Of a stretch of 64,000 nt of DNA, positions 1 through 7,743 are shown piece by piece. Below the pieces are notes generated by a model. It did not search any database. It was not told the origin of the DNA and was given only the letters and a program-made list of their open reading frames with translations. Origin of the DNA: Fibrobacter succinogenes (lineage in GTDB: Bacteria; Fibrobacterota; Fibrobacteria; Fibrobacterales; Fibrobacteraceae); contig CACXXH010000004.1 in NCBI GenBank assembly GCA_902771595.1, positions 1-64,000 on the forward strand. The letters run 5' to 3'. A program made the translations under genes and the position numbers. Positions within the stretch are counted from its first letter, which is position 1; each line of letters starts with the position of its first letter.

Positions 1-1979
1 AGGAAGCGGGACGGAGCGAACGGGCGGATCGTTCCCTGATGGAACCTGCGTTCCGCATGGTACAGATAAAGTTTCTTCTCGGCGCGGGTGCAGCCCACAT
101 AGAACAAGCGGCGTTCTTCTTCCATCTGTTCGCGCGACTCGCCGTCTGCAGAGAATGCGGATTCGCGGACCAGCGGGAAAATGCCTTCGTCGCAACCGGC
201 GATATGCACCGTATTGAACTCCAGGCCCTTCGCCATGTGGATAGTCATGAGCGTCACCGCACCCATGGAATCATCCACCTTCTTGTCGGCATCGGTCAAG
301 AGCGATATATCCTGGATAAACGAATCGAGAGTCGCGTCCGGATGTTCCTCGTCGAATTCGCGGATGGCGTTCACCATTTCATCGATGTTCGCAATACGTT
401 CGTCGGCGGTAAGCTCATCTTCCTTGCGCAAGAAATCCTTGTACCCCGTATCGGAGATGATTCGTTCCGCAAGAATCGGGAGCGGAGTCTCGCCCGCTGC
501 AATCAAGTCCTTCCAGCTCTGGACAAGGTCGGTAAAGCCCTTGAGCTTCGGGGCGGTGCGCCCTGTGCCGTTAGCTTCGGCCACAAGCATCTGCCAGAAG
601 GTGCCTTCGCCATTCCGGACTCGCGCAAGCACGGTCTCCACCGTAGTCTTGCCTATGGCACGCGACGGCGTATTGATTACGCGCAGGTGAGCCGCATCGT
701 CCTTCTCGTTTGCAAGCAAACGCAAATAAGCAAGAATGTCCTTGATTTCCTTGCGGTCCCAGAATCGCGTACCGCCAAAAATCACCGAAGGAATCCTGCA
801 ATCGTTCAACGCCTTCTCTATCACGCGGGACTGCGCATTGGTACGGTAAAAGATTGCCGTCTTCGCATAGCTTTCGCTACCGGCGGCCATAATGCAGTTC
901 GCAATCTGCTGCGCCTCGGCGCGGTCGTCCTCCATGTGGCGCACGCGAATCGGGTCGCCCGCTTCTTCCTTGGAGAAAACCTTCTTCTCCATTTCGAGAG
1001 GGCGCACGTTATGCGCAATCACGGAGCCCGCCCCCTTCACGATGTTGCTTGTGGAGCGGTAATTGCGTTCCAGCTTCACAATGGTGACAGGCGCAAAATC
1101 GCGATGGAAGTTGCGGATAATCTTAATGTTCGCGCCACGCCAGCCGTAAATGCTCTGGTCGTCGTCGCCCACCACGGTCACGTTCCTCTCCTCGTTGATA
1201 AGGAGCTTCAGGAGTTCGTACTGAACGTCGTTCGTGTCCTGATATTCATCGACAACCACGTATTTAAAGCGGTTGGCCAGCTGTTCAGCAAGGCTAGGCA
1301 CCTTCTGGAGCATGAGCACCGTATTGAACAGGAGGTCATCGAAGTCCATGGCGTTCGATTCACGCAGGCGCTTCTGGTATTCCGCATAGTAACGGGCGCG
1401 GTTTTCCTCGTCGACAAATTCGGCACGCTCCATGGCGACATCCGGCGTCTGCAACCTGGCTTCCCCATTCTGGTAGAGCACCGTATTCTTGTAGCGCGAA
1501 ATAGCGCCATGCACGCGCTTGATTTCGGCCGCATCGCAGTCATCGCCCAGTTCTTCCTTGAGGATTTGCTTCAGTATGCGCTTCTGGTCGTCGTCATCGT
1601 AAATGGAGAAGTTGGAATCGTACCAATCCGAGCCGAGAGCCTGCCGCACGAAATCCCTCTGAAGGCACATCTTCAAAAGGCGCAAGCACACCGAGTGGAA
1701 CGTTCCCATCCATTCAAATCGCATCCGCGTATCCAACAGTTTCTGGATACGCTCGTTCATTTCGCGGGCGGCCTTGTTGGTGAACGTCACCGCAAGAATC
1801 CTGTTGGGTTCCACCCCATGGCTCGAAACCAGGTGGGCAATCTTGTAAGTGATGGCACGGGTCTTTCCCGAACCGGCGCCCGCAAGAATGAGCATCGGGC
1901 CGTCAATCTTCTTCGCGGCCGCGGCCTGCTCCGGGTTCAATTCCCTGTCCAAAACGCTCGCATCAACAACACACGCCAT
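1..1979 (-). CDS. pcrA: ATP-dependent DNA helicase, UvrD/PcrA type (3' end cut by window edge)
   Basis: Superfamily 1A 3'-5' DNA helicase for repair and replication restart. Reading the minus strand from an ATG at 1979, about 659 codons are open to the window edge. Visible motifs in order: Q-motif region LNPEQ, Walker A AGAGSGKT, TFTNKAA, DEYQDTNDVQY (Walker B), GDDDQSIYGWRGA (motif III), ERNYRST (motif IV), TIHMAKGLEF (motif V) and YVGCTRAEKK (motif VI), followed by the PSRFL stretch common near the end of the helicase core. Only the C-terminal tail is missing. An AGGAG ribosome site lies about 7 bases before the ATG. It is a normal-looking member, in contrast to the second UvrD-like protein near 48-50 kb. 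Symbol pcrA versus uvrD cannot be decided from sequence alone. Confidence 0.95.
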   Translation of the reverse strand, partial: MACVVDASVLDRELNPEQAAAAKKIDGPMLILAGAGSGKTRAITYKIAHLVSSHGVEPNRILAVTFTNKAAREMNERIQKLLDTRMRFEWMGTFHSVCLRLLKMCLQRDFVRQALGSDWYDSNFSIYDDDDQKRILKQILKEELGDDCDAAEIKRVHGAISRYKNTVLYQNGEARLQTPDVAMERAEFVDEENRARYYAEYQKRLRESNAMDFDDLLFNTVLMLQKVPSLAEQLANRFKYVVVDEYQDTNDVQYELLKLLINEERNVTVVGDDDQSIYGWRGANIKIIRNFHRDFAPVTIVKLERNYRSTSNIVKGAGSVIAHNVRPLEMEKKVFSKEEAGDPIRVRHMEDDRAEAQQIANCIMAAGSESYAKTAIFYRTNAQSRVIEKALNDCRIPSVIFGGTRFWDRKEIKDILAYLRLLANEKDDAAHLRVINTPSRAIGKTTVETVLARVRNGEGTFWQMLVAEANGTGRTAPKLKGFTDLVQSWKDLIAAGETPLPILAERIISDTGYKDFLRKEDELTADERIANIDEMVNAIREFDEEHPDATLDSFIQDISLLTDADKKVDDSMGAVTLMTIHMAKGLEFNTVHIAGCDEGIFPLVRESAFSADGESREQMEEERRLFYVGCTRAEKKLYLYHAERRFHQGTIRPFAPSRF

Positions 1980-2013
1980 CAAAAACTCCTAATAATCTCT
2001 ATCGCGCGCAAAT

Positions 2014-2047
2014 ATAAAACAATCCCGCCAGGGCATTGCCAAGCGGG
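2014..2047 (-). terminator. Rho-independent terminator after the alpha/beta hydrolase gene
   Basis: CCCGC (2024-2028) pairs with GCGGG (2043-2047), with a possible inner GGC/GCC pair. Read on the minus strand the stem is followed by ATTGTTTTAT. It separates the hydrolase gene from the helicase gene downstream. Confidence 0.6.
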
Positions 2048-2067
2048 AAAAAAAATACGGTTGTTTT

Positions 2068-2706
2068 TTAGAAAAGCATCATCGGGGGCCAGTGTCCAGA
2101 TTTGGGACGTTCCTTGAACGAAGCCTTGGGCAGGAGCTCCTTAAGCCTAAGCGTCATGGCCGGGGTCACGTCCTGGTCCATGCGGCCAAAAAGCACCTGG
2201 ATATTATCGCTGTCCTCGATAACATTCTCGATTTTCTTCGCGGCGAGGAACTTGAGGCCATCCGCAAGCAGCGTCGCATCCATCTTCCTTGCCGCATCAA
2301 GCCATTCCTCGGGCCAGTCGCTGAACTCGTCGTCGAACTGTTCCTTGAACGCCTTGAGGCCCACGTCGAGCGAGGTGTGCATTTCGCGCGCCTTGAACAG
2401 CAGGTTCTCGGAATTCCACGGGCCTTCTTCGTCGCAGAAGTTTGCAAACGGCGAAAGCAGTATCCACTTCTGGTTTTGGGGACGCTTCGATGCGCCGAGC
2501 AGCAGGGCAAAAGCGCCAAGCCCCCAGCCGACTACGGTATTCGCCTTGGAAAGGCCGTCAATGGCATAGACGTCATCAAGGTGCGGCGCCATCTTCTCGT
2601 ATGGTATAAAAGAATGCTTGGCAGATGCATCCGCATCCGTCAGATCATCTTCCCATAGGGACAAATCAGACGCCCAATCCGGCAGCCAAATCCATTTTTC
2701 ACTCAC
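2068..2706 (-). CDS. BioH/BioG-like alpha/beta hydrolase lacking the nucleophile serine
   Basis: A 212-residue protein with the layout of small BioH/BioG-type alpha/beta hydrolases: an opening strand KWIWLPDWASD, a nucleophile-elbow region GWGLGA at the usual place, a late acidic turn FGRMDQDVTP and a final GHWPP histidine. In active relatives the elbow is GWSxG; here the serine codon is GGG (glycine), so the canonical triad is incomplete although Asp and His remain. BioH removes the methyl ester from pimeloyl-ACP in biotin synthesis; that role is uncertain here. The start is taken as the GTG at 2706, with GGAG 7 bases upstream; an in-frame ATG at 2739 has no good ribosome site. A single-gene unit closed by the hairpin at 2024-2047. 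Confidence 0.7.
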   Translation of the reverse strand: MSEKWIWLPDWASDLSLWEDDLTDADASAKHSFIPYEKMAPHLDDVYAIDGLSKANTVVGWGLGAFALLLGASKRPQNQKWILLSPFANFCDEEGPWNSENLLFKAREMHTSLDVGLKAFKEQFDDEFSDWPEEWLDAARKMDATLLADGLKFLAAKKIENVIEDSDNIQVLFGRMDQDVTPAMTLRLKELLPKASFKERPKSGHWPPMMLF

Positions 2707-2925
2707 GTTCCATCTCCAAACAATACTCCACGGAAACATTCATGGAACAACCACAGATAAATGTATATATGCAAAAACAAAAAAGTGTAATTTTTTGAAA
2801 AAAATTTTTCTAGATATTATATTTTGGAATACAAAAAAACACAAATTACATATAAATCACAAAAAAATAACTTATAGAGGCTCTTTTGAGCCGATAAAAA
2901 AAACACCCCGACGGACAATCATTAA

Positions 2926-4209
2926 GTGTACCAGCATATCAAAATACTTCTAGCAGCCGCGCTCGCCTTATCCTCCATCGCGTTCGGGCTCCCTTCGCGC
3001 CCGGATAAAAGCCACATCTACGACGAAAACCGCCTGGTTTCGGCCCAGCAGACAGAATTCTTCGACGCCCTCTCGAGCGATCTCGCCAAAGAGACAGGCA
3101 TTTCCATAGATGCCGTACTGCTCGACGACATCGGAGAAAGGGAGGCATCCCAGTACGCCTCGGACATCGCGGAAAAATGGAAAACCGATGCCGGCGTGGA
3201 TGGCGAAATCCTGATTTTCGTCGCACAGAAACAGCGGCGCAAGTTCATCGTATCCAAGGGAACCGCAAACGGGATCCTCGACGACGCCACCCTCAAGAAA
3301 CTCGACCAGGAAATCCTCGTTCCCCACTTCCGCCAGGAACACTACGGCGACGGCCTTCTCGTCCTCGCGGCAAAGCTTACCTTCATGATTTCGGACGACA
3401 AGGGAACCCCTATAAACATTGACGAAAAAGACCTTCCCCAAGAAGAGCCGATGACCATCCGCGGGTGGATATTCATCGTGGTCGTATTCGGCCTGCTCAT
3501 TGCGCTTGGAACCAGAGGAAGGCGGTTCGGATTCTTCGACAACATGAAGAAACTCCTGAGCGTAAGCGAAATCGAAAAGTCGCAGTGGCCGGAAATTTTC
3601 AAGAACACCTTCGGCGACAACCTCGTCTCGGCATTCATATCCGGCAAGTGCCTCATGGAAGGTTTCGACGCCCTAAAATCACCCTGGACCATAAACTTCA
3701 TCCTCAAGGACAACTCCTCCGCCGAAATCGAGAAACTGGCCCCGTTCATGAAGCGGGCCAGCAAGGAGAACCTGGAATTCGTAAACTTCTACAGTCCTGC
3801 AGAAATCATACATTCGCTGGACAAAAGCCCGCTGGAATACGTGCACATAGCGAACAGGAACGTCGCCCTCTGCGGCATCAAGCCGCTTACGGGATTCTCG
3901 CCCCATCCCGAAAAGCTGGCCGCCCAATGCGAACGCGAAATCCGCAAGACGCTCGACCAGCTCCGTTCCAATCTCGAGGAAGCATCCGAGCAAAAGACTC
4001 CCGTAAAGCACGGCAGCGCATCCTTCGCCAAAATCCTGGACGAAGTTCTCCCCCTCCTTTACGGCATCTATTATCTGGAAACAGAAAACTACCCCGAAAA
4101 CAACGGGGTAGTTCTAGAACGCTATCCGGCTCGGGACCTTGCGGGGCTTATCCAGACCCTTTCGGGAATCCTCGCCCGCATCGAGCGCAGTAAATTAAAT
4201 ATAAAGTAA
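2926..4209 (+). CDS. Membrane TPM-domain protein with a degenerate nucleotidyltransferase-like cytoplasmic domain
   Basis: A 427-residue protein. Residues 1-20 form a signal peptide or anchor; about 28-160 fit the TPM domain (TLP18.3/Psb32/MOLO-1 family, periplasmic phosphatase-like fold), including IYDENRLVSAQQ and VSKGTANGILDD. A single membrane helix spans about 179-195. The cytoplasmic part, about 225-330, resembles nucleotidyltransferase-fold proteins of the pattern FGDNLVS...GS...N, ending LEYVHIANRNVALCG. The catalytic GS pair is replaced by SGK and the metal-binding Asp is absent, so it is probably catalytically dead. Start is GTG at 2926, with no clear Shine-Dalgarno. The gene ends exactly where the convergent DUF3300 gene ends. 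The TPM call is fairly secure; the second domain is inferred from motif pattern only. Confidence 0.75.
   Translation: MYQHIKILLAAALALSSIAFGLPSRPDKSHIYDENRLVSAQQTEFFDALSSDLAKETGISIDAVLLDDIGEREASQYASDIAEKWKTDAGVDGEILIFVAQKQRRKFIVSKGTANGILDDATLKKLDQEILVPHFRQEHYGDGLLVLAAKLTFMISDDKGTPINIDEKDLPQEEPMTIRGWIFIVVVFGLLIALGTRGRRFGFFDNMKKLLSVSEIEKSQWPEIFKNTFGDNLVSAFISGKCLMEGFDALKSPWTINFILKDNSSAEIEKLAPFMKRASKENLEFVNFYSPAEIIHSLDKSPLEYVHIANRNVALCGIKPLTGFSPHPEKLAAQCEREIRKTLDQLRSNLEEASEQKTPVKHGSASFAKILDEVLPLLYGIYYLETENYPENNGVVLERYPARDLAGLIQTLSGILARIERSKLNIK
4087..4113 (+). other. Perfect 10-bp hairpin inside the 3' end of the TPM gene
   Basis: AACTACCCCG (4087-4096) and CGGGGTAGTT (4104-4113) are exact inverted copies around a 7-base loop. 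It lies about 95 bases before the stop and has no T-run, so it is not a standard terminator. It may be chance or an RNA-stability element. Confidence 0.5.
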
Positions 4210-5355
4210 CTATCGACGGTTAATCACCCTTCCGGCACCGACATGCGACGAGCCGTGGGAAGACGAGCGAGCGCCACGATTGTCACGGGAGTCGTCGTCT
4301 CTGCGACCGTTGTAGCGGGAAGAAGAGTTCGAGTCATCCTCGTAGGACCTAGAACGCTGAGCGGGCTGCGGTTCGGACCTGTAGTTCTTCGGTTCCGGCC
4401 ACGAAGAGGATGCCCTCGGCGGTTCACTCCTATTCACATGAAAACCGCTCTTCGGCTGCGGTTCATAGTGCTTTTTCGGAGGAGGTGGCGGCGGATTGTG
4501 GCCGACCGGCACGGCGCGGTGTTCCCTACGCGGAGGAGGGGGCGCCGCATGGTGGCGATGCGGAGGAGGAGGCGCTACATGGTGGCGGCGCGGTGGCGGC
4601 GCATAGCGACGCGGCGAATGTACATAGCGGTGCGGGTAACGCGGGTAATGCCAGCGCGGATGCCAGTGAGCGCGACGCACGTAGATGACACGGGAATGCC
4701 AATCGAACCAGCATGCACCCCAGCCCCAGAATCCAAACCAGCTGCCAAGCCATACGCCAGGCGTATACGTAACGGTGGTATATCCGTCGTAATAGCGGTA
4801 GTAGACATAGTGGGGATTGTAGACCGGCACGTAGACGTATTCCGTGCGCACAGGCGTGATTGTTATGTTGTCTCCATTCGAGACCTTCACGTACTGGTCG
4901 CTCCTCAAGTGCCCGAACTTCGATGCCGTATGACGCAGGCGCTGGATAGCCGCCATCACGTCGTTTTTCTGCATGACGACCGCATAGCCCAGCTGGTCTG
5001 TCCAGCCACCATAATCGGCCATCATCGTCAACACTTGCGGGAACGGGATAAGCGCCTGCACGCTAGCATCGTACGGGAGCTTCGCGCGTTCAAGCGCAAC
5101 CGAAAGGTCCTTGCCTTTCAGATGCTTGTGTTCTTCAGCCCACTGGGCTGCCGGAGCAATCTGTTCTCCATAGGTTGATGCCGAAAGCACCTGAACCAGA
5201 AGCGGGTCCGGATACAGAGCAATGTTAGCCACCAACGTGTCCAGTTCTGCTCGAGAAAACCCCTCTTGGGCGTGTATTACGCACGGCATACAGAAGAACA
5301 CCGCAAAAATGGCGACCAACCAAATTTTGGAACTTTTTGTTTCGTTTGCGTTCAT
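4210..5355 (-). CDS. Secreted DUF3300 protein with His/Pro/Arg-rich tail
   Basis: A 381-residue exported protein of the DUF3300 family. The signal peptide ends near residue 29 (CVIHAQ). The conserved core, about 32-240, contains LDTLVANIALYPDPLLVQVL, YGGWTDQLGYAV and repeated aromatic stretches (VYVPVYNPHYVYYRYYDG). The C-terminal third is low-complexity: histidine, proline and arginine blocks (PPPHRHHAAPPPP) followed by Ser/Asp/Arg-rich sequence. The family function is unknown; it is often found in Gram-negative envelopes. The start at 5355 has a strong GGAGG 6 bases upstream. It is divergent from the CotH array and convergent with the TPM gene, with stop codons abutting. The basic, proline-rich tail might bind polyanions or metal, but that is speculation. 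Confidence 0.85.
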   Translation of the reverse strand: MNANETKSSKIWLVAIFAVFFCMPCVIHAQEGFSRAELDTLVANIALYPDPLLVQVLSASTYGEQIAPAAQWAEEHKHLKGKDLSVALERAKLPYDASVQALIPFPQVLTMMADYGGWTDQLGYAVVMQKNDVMAAIQRLRHTASKFGHLRSDQYVKVSNGDNITITPVRTEYVYVPVYNPHYVYYRYYDGYTTVTYTPGVWLGSWFGFWGWGACWFDWHSRVIYVRRAHWHPRWHYPRYPHRYVHSPRRYAPPPRRHHVAPPPPHRHHAAPPPPRREHRAVPVGHNPPPPPPKKHYEPQPKSGFHVNRSEPPRASSSWPEPKNYRSEPQPAQRSRSYEDDSNSSSRYNGRRDDDSRDNRGARSSSHGSSHVGAGRVINRR

Positions 5356-5542
5356 GAGGAACCTCCTTCGTTTCCTTAAAATACATCAATTTGATGCCTG
5401 AAATTCCACTTTGGTTGCAAAAAAAACATTTTTTTTGATTTTTTTTAGTTGTAAGCCAAAACAACGCGTAAACGACAATTAACATATACATATTTGCCAT
5501 AACATATAGATTTATAACAGGTATTGGATACAGGAGGCAAAT

Positions 5543-7468
5543 ATGTCGCGATTATCGAAGACATTGCTATTTTCTTATGGGTTAGCATTCGCCCTGTCAG
5601 CGAATGCTTTTGCACAAACGTACGACTTACCGATCGTTTTCGTTGACACTAAAGGCAAATGCCTAGACAGCAAAGTCACAGAAAAAATTCCGGCCACAAT
5701 GAAAGTACTGGACGGAAAGACGAATAACGTGGCTGATAGTGCCAAGGGAACCCGTTACGATATTGGTATCAAAGTCCGTGGACAATCCTCGGCTTTATTC
5801 CCCAAGCCAGGTTACGGCGTGGAAGTCCGCAACGAAAAGGGTGAAGGCACGGATGTAAGCCTGTTCGGGCTGCCTCCTTCCGACGACTGGGTTTTCCATG
5901 GTCCGTATGTTGACAAGAGCTTGGTGCGTAACGCACTTGCACACTGGCTCTTTAGGCAGGCTGGCCATTACAGCCCGCGTAGCAAGCATTTCGACCTGTA
6001 CATCAACGGGGTCTATCGCGGAGTCTATGTGCTTCTCGAAAAAATCAAGCGTGACAAATACCGCGTCAATGTCAGCAAGCTCAAAGAAACAGACATTAGC
6101 GGCGAAGAAGTGACTGGCGGCTATATTTGGGCATTCGACAAGACGGGCACCAACACGGGTGGCGCAGGCAGTGGCCCAATCGAAAAGGAAGGTTTCAGCA
6201 CCTCCGACGGTTTGAACGTCATTTTGCACTATCCCAAGAAAGAAAACATCAAGAAAGAGCAGGAAAACTACCTGAAAAAGTACTTGAACGACCTTGAAGG
6301 CCTGTTCAAGAACGGCAAGAACGGTCAGGGGTATGAAAAATACGTCGATATGACTTCTGCGCTGGACTACGTGTTGCACGAAGAAGTGACCAACAACGCG
6401 GACTCCTACTGGTGCAGTTTCTTCTTGCACAAACCCAAGGACAAGATAGACTCGAACGGCGTCAAGACCGAAGGCAAAGTAACGCTCGGCCCGGCTTGGG
6501 ACTTCAACCTCGCCATGAGCAACGGCTCCCAGCCTGAAAACGGCGGAGGCCAAGGTGGTCAGGGTGGCTGGAACCAGGGCGGTGGCATGTGGGGCGGCGG
6601 CGGCTTCGGTGGCGGCTTCGGCGGCGGCATGGGAGGCTTCTCCAGCTCAGGCAACGGATGGCAAATTGAAAACAGCATGAAGAGTGGCCAGATGATGGGC
6701 AGCTCATTGAAGGCTCCGAACTGGCTACTTGGCATGTGGAAGGACAGCCACTACCAAAGTGAACTCAAAAAACGCTGGGCGGAACTCCGCAGTGGCGTGT
6801 GGCACACCAAGACCATGGACAAGTATCTGGATTCCATGAAAACGTACTTGAAGAGCGCTGCCGACAGAAACTTCAAACGCTGGCCGAACTTGGGTAAATC
6901 TAGTGGTCAGGGCGACAACGATCCAGAGCCAATGAAATTCTGCAACCAAGGCGGAGGACAGCAAGGCGGAATGTGGGGCATGGGCGGTATGCCCATGGGC
7001 GGCTACAACGCAACGACCTGGGACGGAGAATTCGAACATCTCCGCAAGAAGATGAAAGAAAGAATGGCCTGGATGGACCAGCAACTCGGATTTACCGAAC
7101 CAGCCCAAGCCATCGTGTTAGAACCGATAATCCATGTTCCTGATTGGGAAAAGGAGGAGGCCGCCAAGGATTCCTCCAAGCAAACGGTCACGCCGCCGGA
7201 CACCGGTTCTCACCACCACCACGGCTACATAATGGATGTTGGCATGGATGATTTCAGCAGATTGTCCCCGACCAACTTCTATGTCTTGAACAGCAGCAGC
7301 CTTGAAATCCATACGGATCTGGGCGGAAAATTCGCCCTTATCGATCTGAACGGAGTCACCTTGTTCAAGACCCAAATCAAGAAAGGCATTACGACCCTCA
7401 AGATTCCGGCCAAGGCTCAGAACAAAGCCTGGATAGCGACTCTCGACGGCAAAATGATGAACCGCTAA
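5543..7468 (+). CDS. Secreted CotH-like kinase, array copy 1
   Basis: A 641-residue exported protein of the CotH family (PF08757), atypical secreted kinases first known from Bacillus spore coats. Signal peptide about 1-24 (cut before QTYDLP). Kinase region about 70-330: DDWVFHGPYVDKS, HFDLYINGVYRGVYVLLEK, LHEEVTNNAD (Asp 287) and GPAWDFNLAMSN (Asp 320), the last two being the candidate active-site aspartates. A glycine-rich insert follows directly (about 333-368), then a conserved LKAPNWLLGMWK block and a second Gly-rich loop (about 474-495). The last 70 residues (DDFSRLSPTNF to GKMMNR) form a tail shared by all five copies. A four-His run lies near residue 555. The AGGAGG ribosome site is clear. 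Transcription probably ends at the hairpin after 7482. Confidence 0.9.
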   Translation: MSRLSKTLLFSYGLAFALSANAFAQTYDLPIVFVDTKGKCLDSKVTEKIPATMKVLDGKTNNVADSAKGTRYDIGIKVRGQSSALFPKPGYGVEVRNEKGEGTDVSLFGLPPSDDWVFHGPYVDKSLVRNALAHWLFRQAGHYSPRSKHFDLYINGVYRGVYVLLEKIKRDKYRVNVSKLKETDISGEEVTGGYIWAFDKTGTNTGGAGSGPIEKEGFSTSDGLNVILHYPKKENIKKEQENYLKKYLNDLEGLFKNGKNGQGYEKYVDMTSALDYVLHEEVTNNADSYWCSFFLHKPKDKIDSNGVKTEGKVTLGPAWDFNLAMSNGSQPENGGGQGGQGGWNQGGGMWGGGGFGGGFGGGMGGFSSSGNGWQIENSMKSGQMMGSSLKAPNWLLGMWKDSHYQSELKKRWAELRSGVWHTKTMDKYLDSMKTYLKSAADRNFKRWPNLGKSSGQGDNDPEPMKFCNQGGGQQGGMWGMGGMPMGGYNATTWDGEFEHLRKKMKERMAWMDQQLGFTEPAQAIVLEPIIHVPDWEKEEAAKDSSKQTVTPPDTGSHHHHGYIMDVGMDDFSRLSPTNFYVLNSSSLEIHTDLGGKFALIDLNGVTLFKTQIKKGITTLKIPAKAQNKAWIATLDGKMMNR

Positions 7469-7481
7469 AGTTTCTTGATAG

Positions 7482-7522
7482 AAAAAAAAGAGGCGACCTT
7501 CGGGACGTCTCTTTTTTATTTT
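7482..7522 (+). terminator. Rho-independent terminator after CotH copy 1
   Basis: GAGGCGACC (7490-7498), loop TTCG, GGACGTCTC (7503-7511), flanked by an A-run before and a T-run after. It isolates copy 1 from the copy 2-4 operon. Confidence 0.85.
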
Positions 7523-7743
7523 TCGATTTGTTTTTGCAAAAAACGGAACATATCGTCCCTCACCCTTTTTTAGAACAACAACCCTTCCAAGCCCGATTTT
7601 ACGCTTTTCCATAAAATCAGCGCAATTTAACCATTTTCTCTAAAAAAAGCCAGAATGGCTCTACAACACAAAAAAAAATTTATACGGAACAAACTAGCCT
7701 TTTGAACTTATTTTTTATCTGTACATTGGCATTAGGAGTAAAT

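Noticed and set aside
39-2117. Long open frame on the plus strand opposite the first helicase
   Set aside because: It is the antisense shadow of the UvrD/PcrA gene; the translation has no domain logic, whereas the minus strand shows all helicase motifs.
4224-4720. Several plus-strand frames opposite the DUF3300 tail
   Set aside because: Arg- and Ala-rich translations are shadows of the His/Pro-rich low-complexity coding strand.
5418-5437. CAAAAAAAA-CA-TTTTTTTTG inverted repeat between DUF3300 and CotH copy 1
   Set aside because: A homopolymer hairpin without G-C pairs inside the stem in an AT-rich divergent promoter region; probably compositional.
6540-6670. GGC-rich tandem repeat as a non-coding element
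   Set aside because: It lies in frame in CotH copy 1 and encodes the glycine-rich loop.
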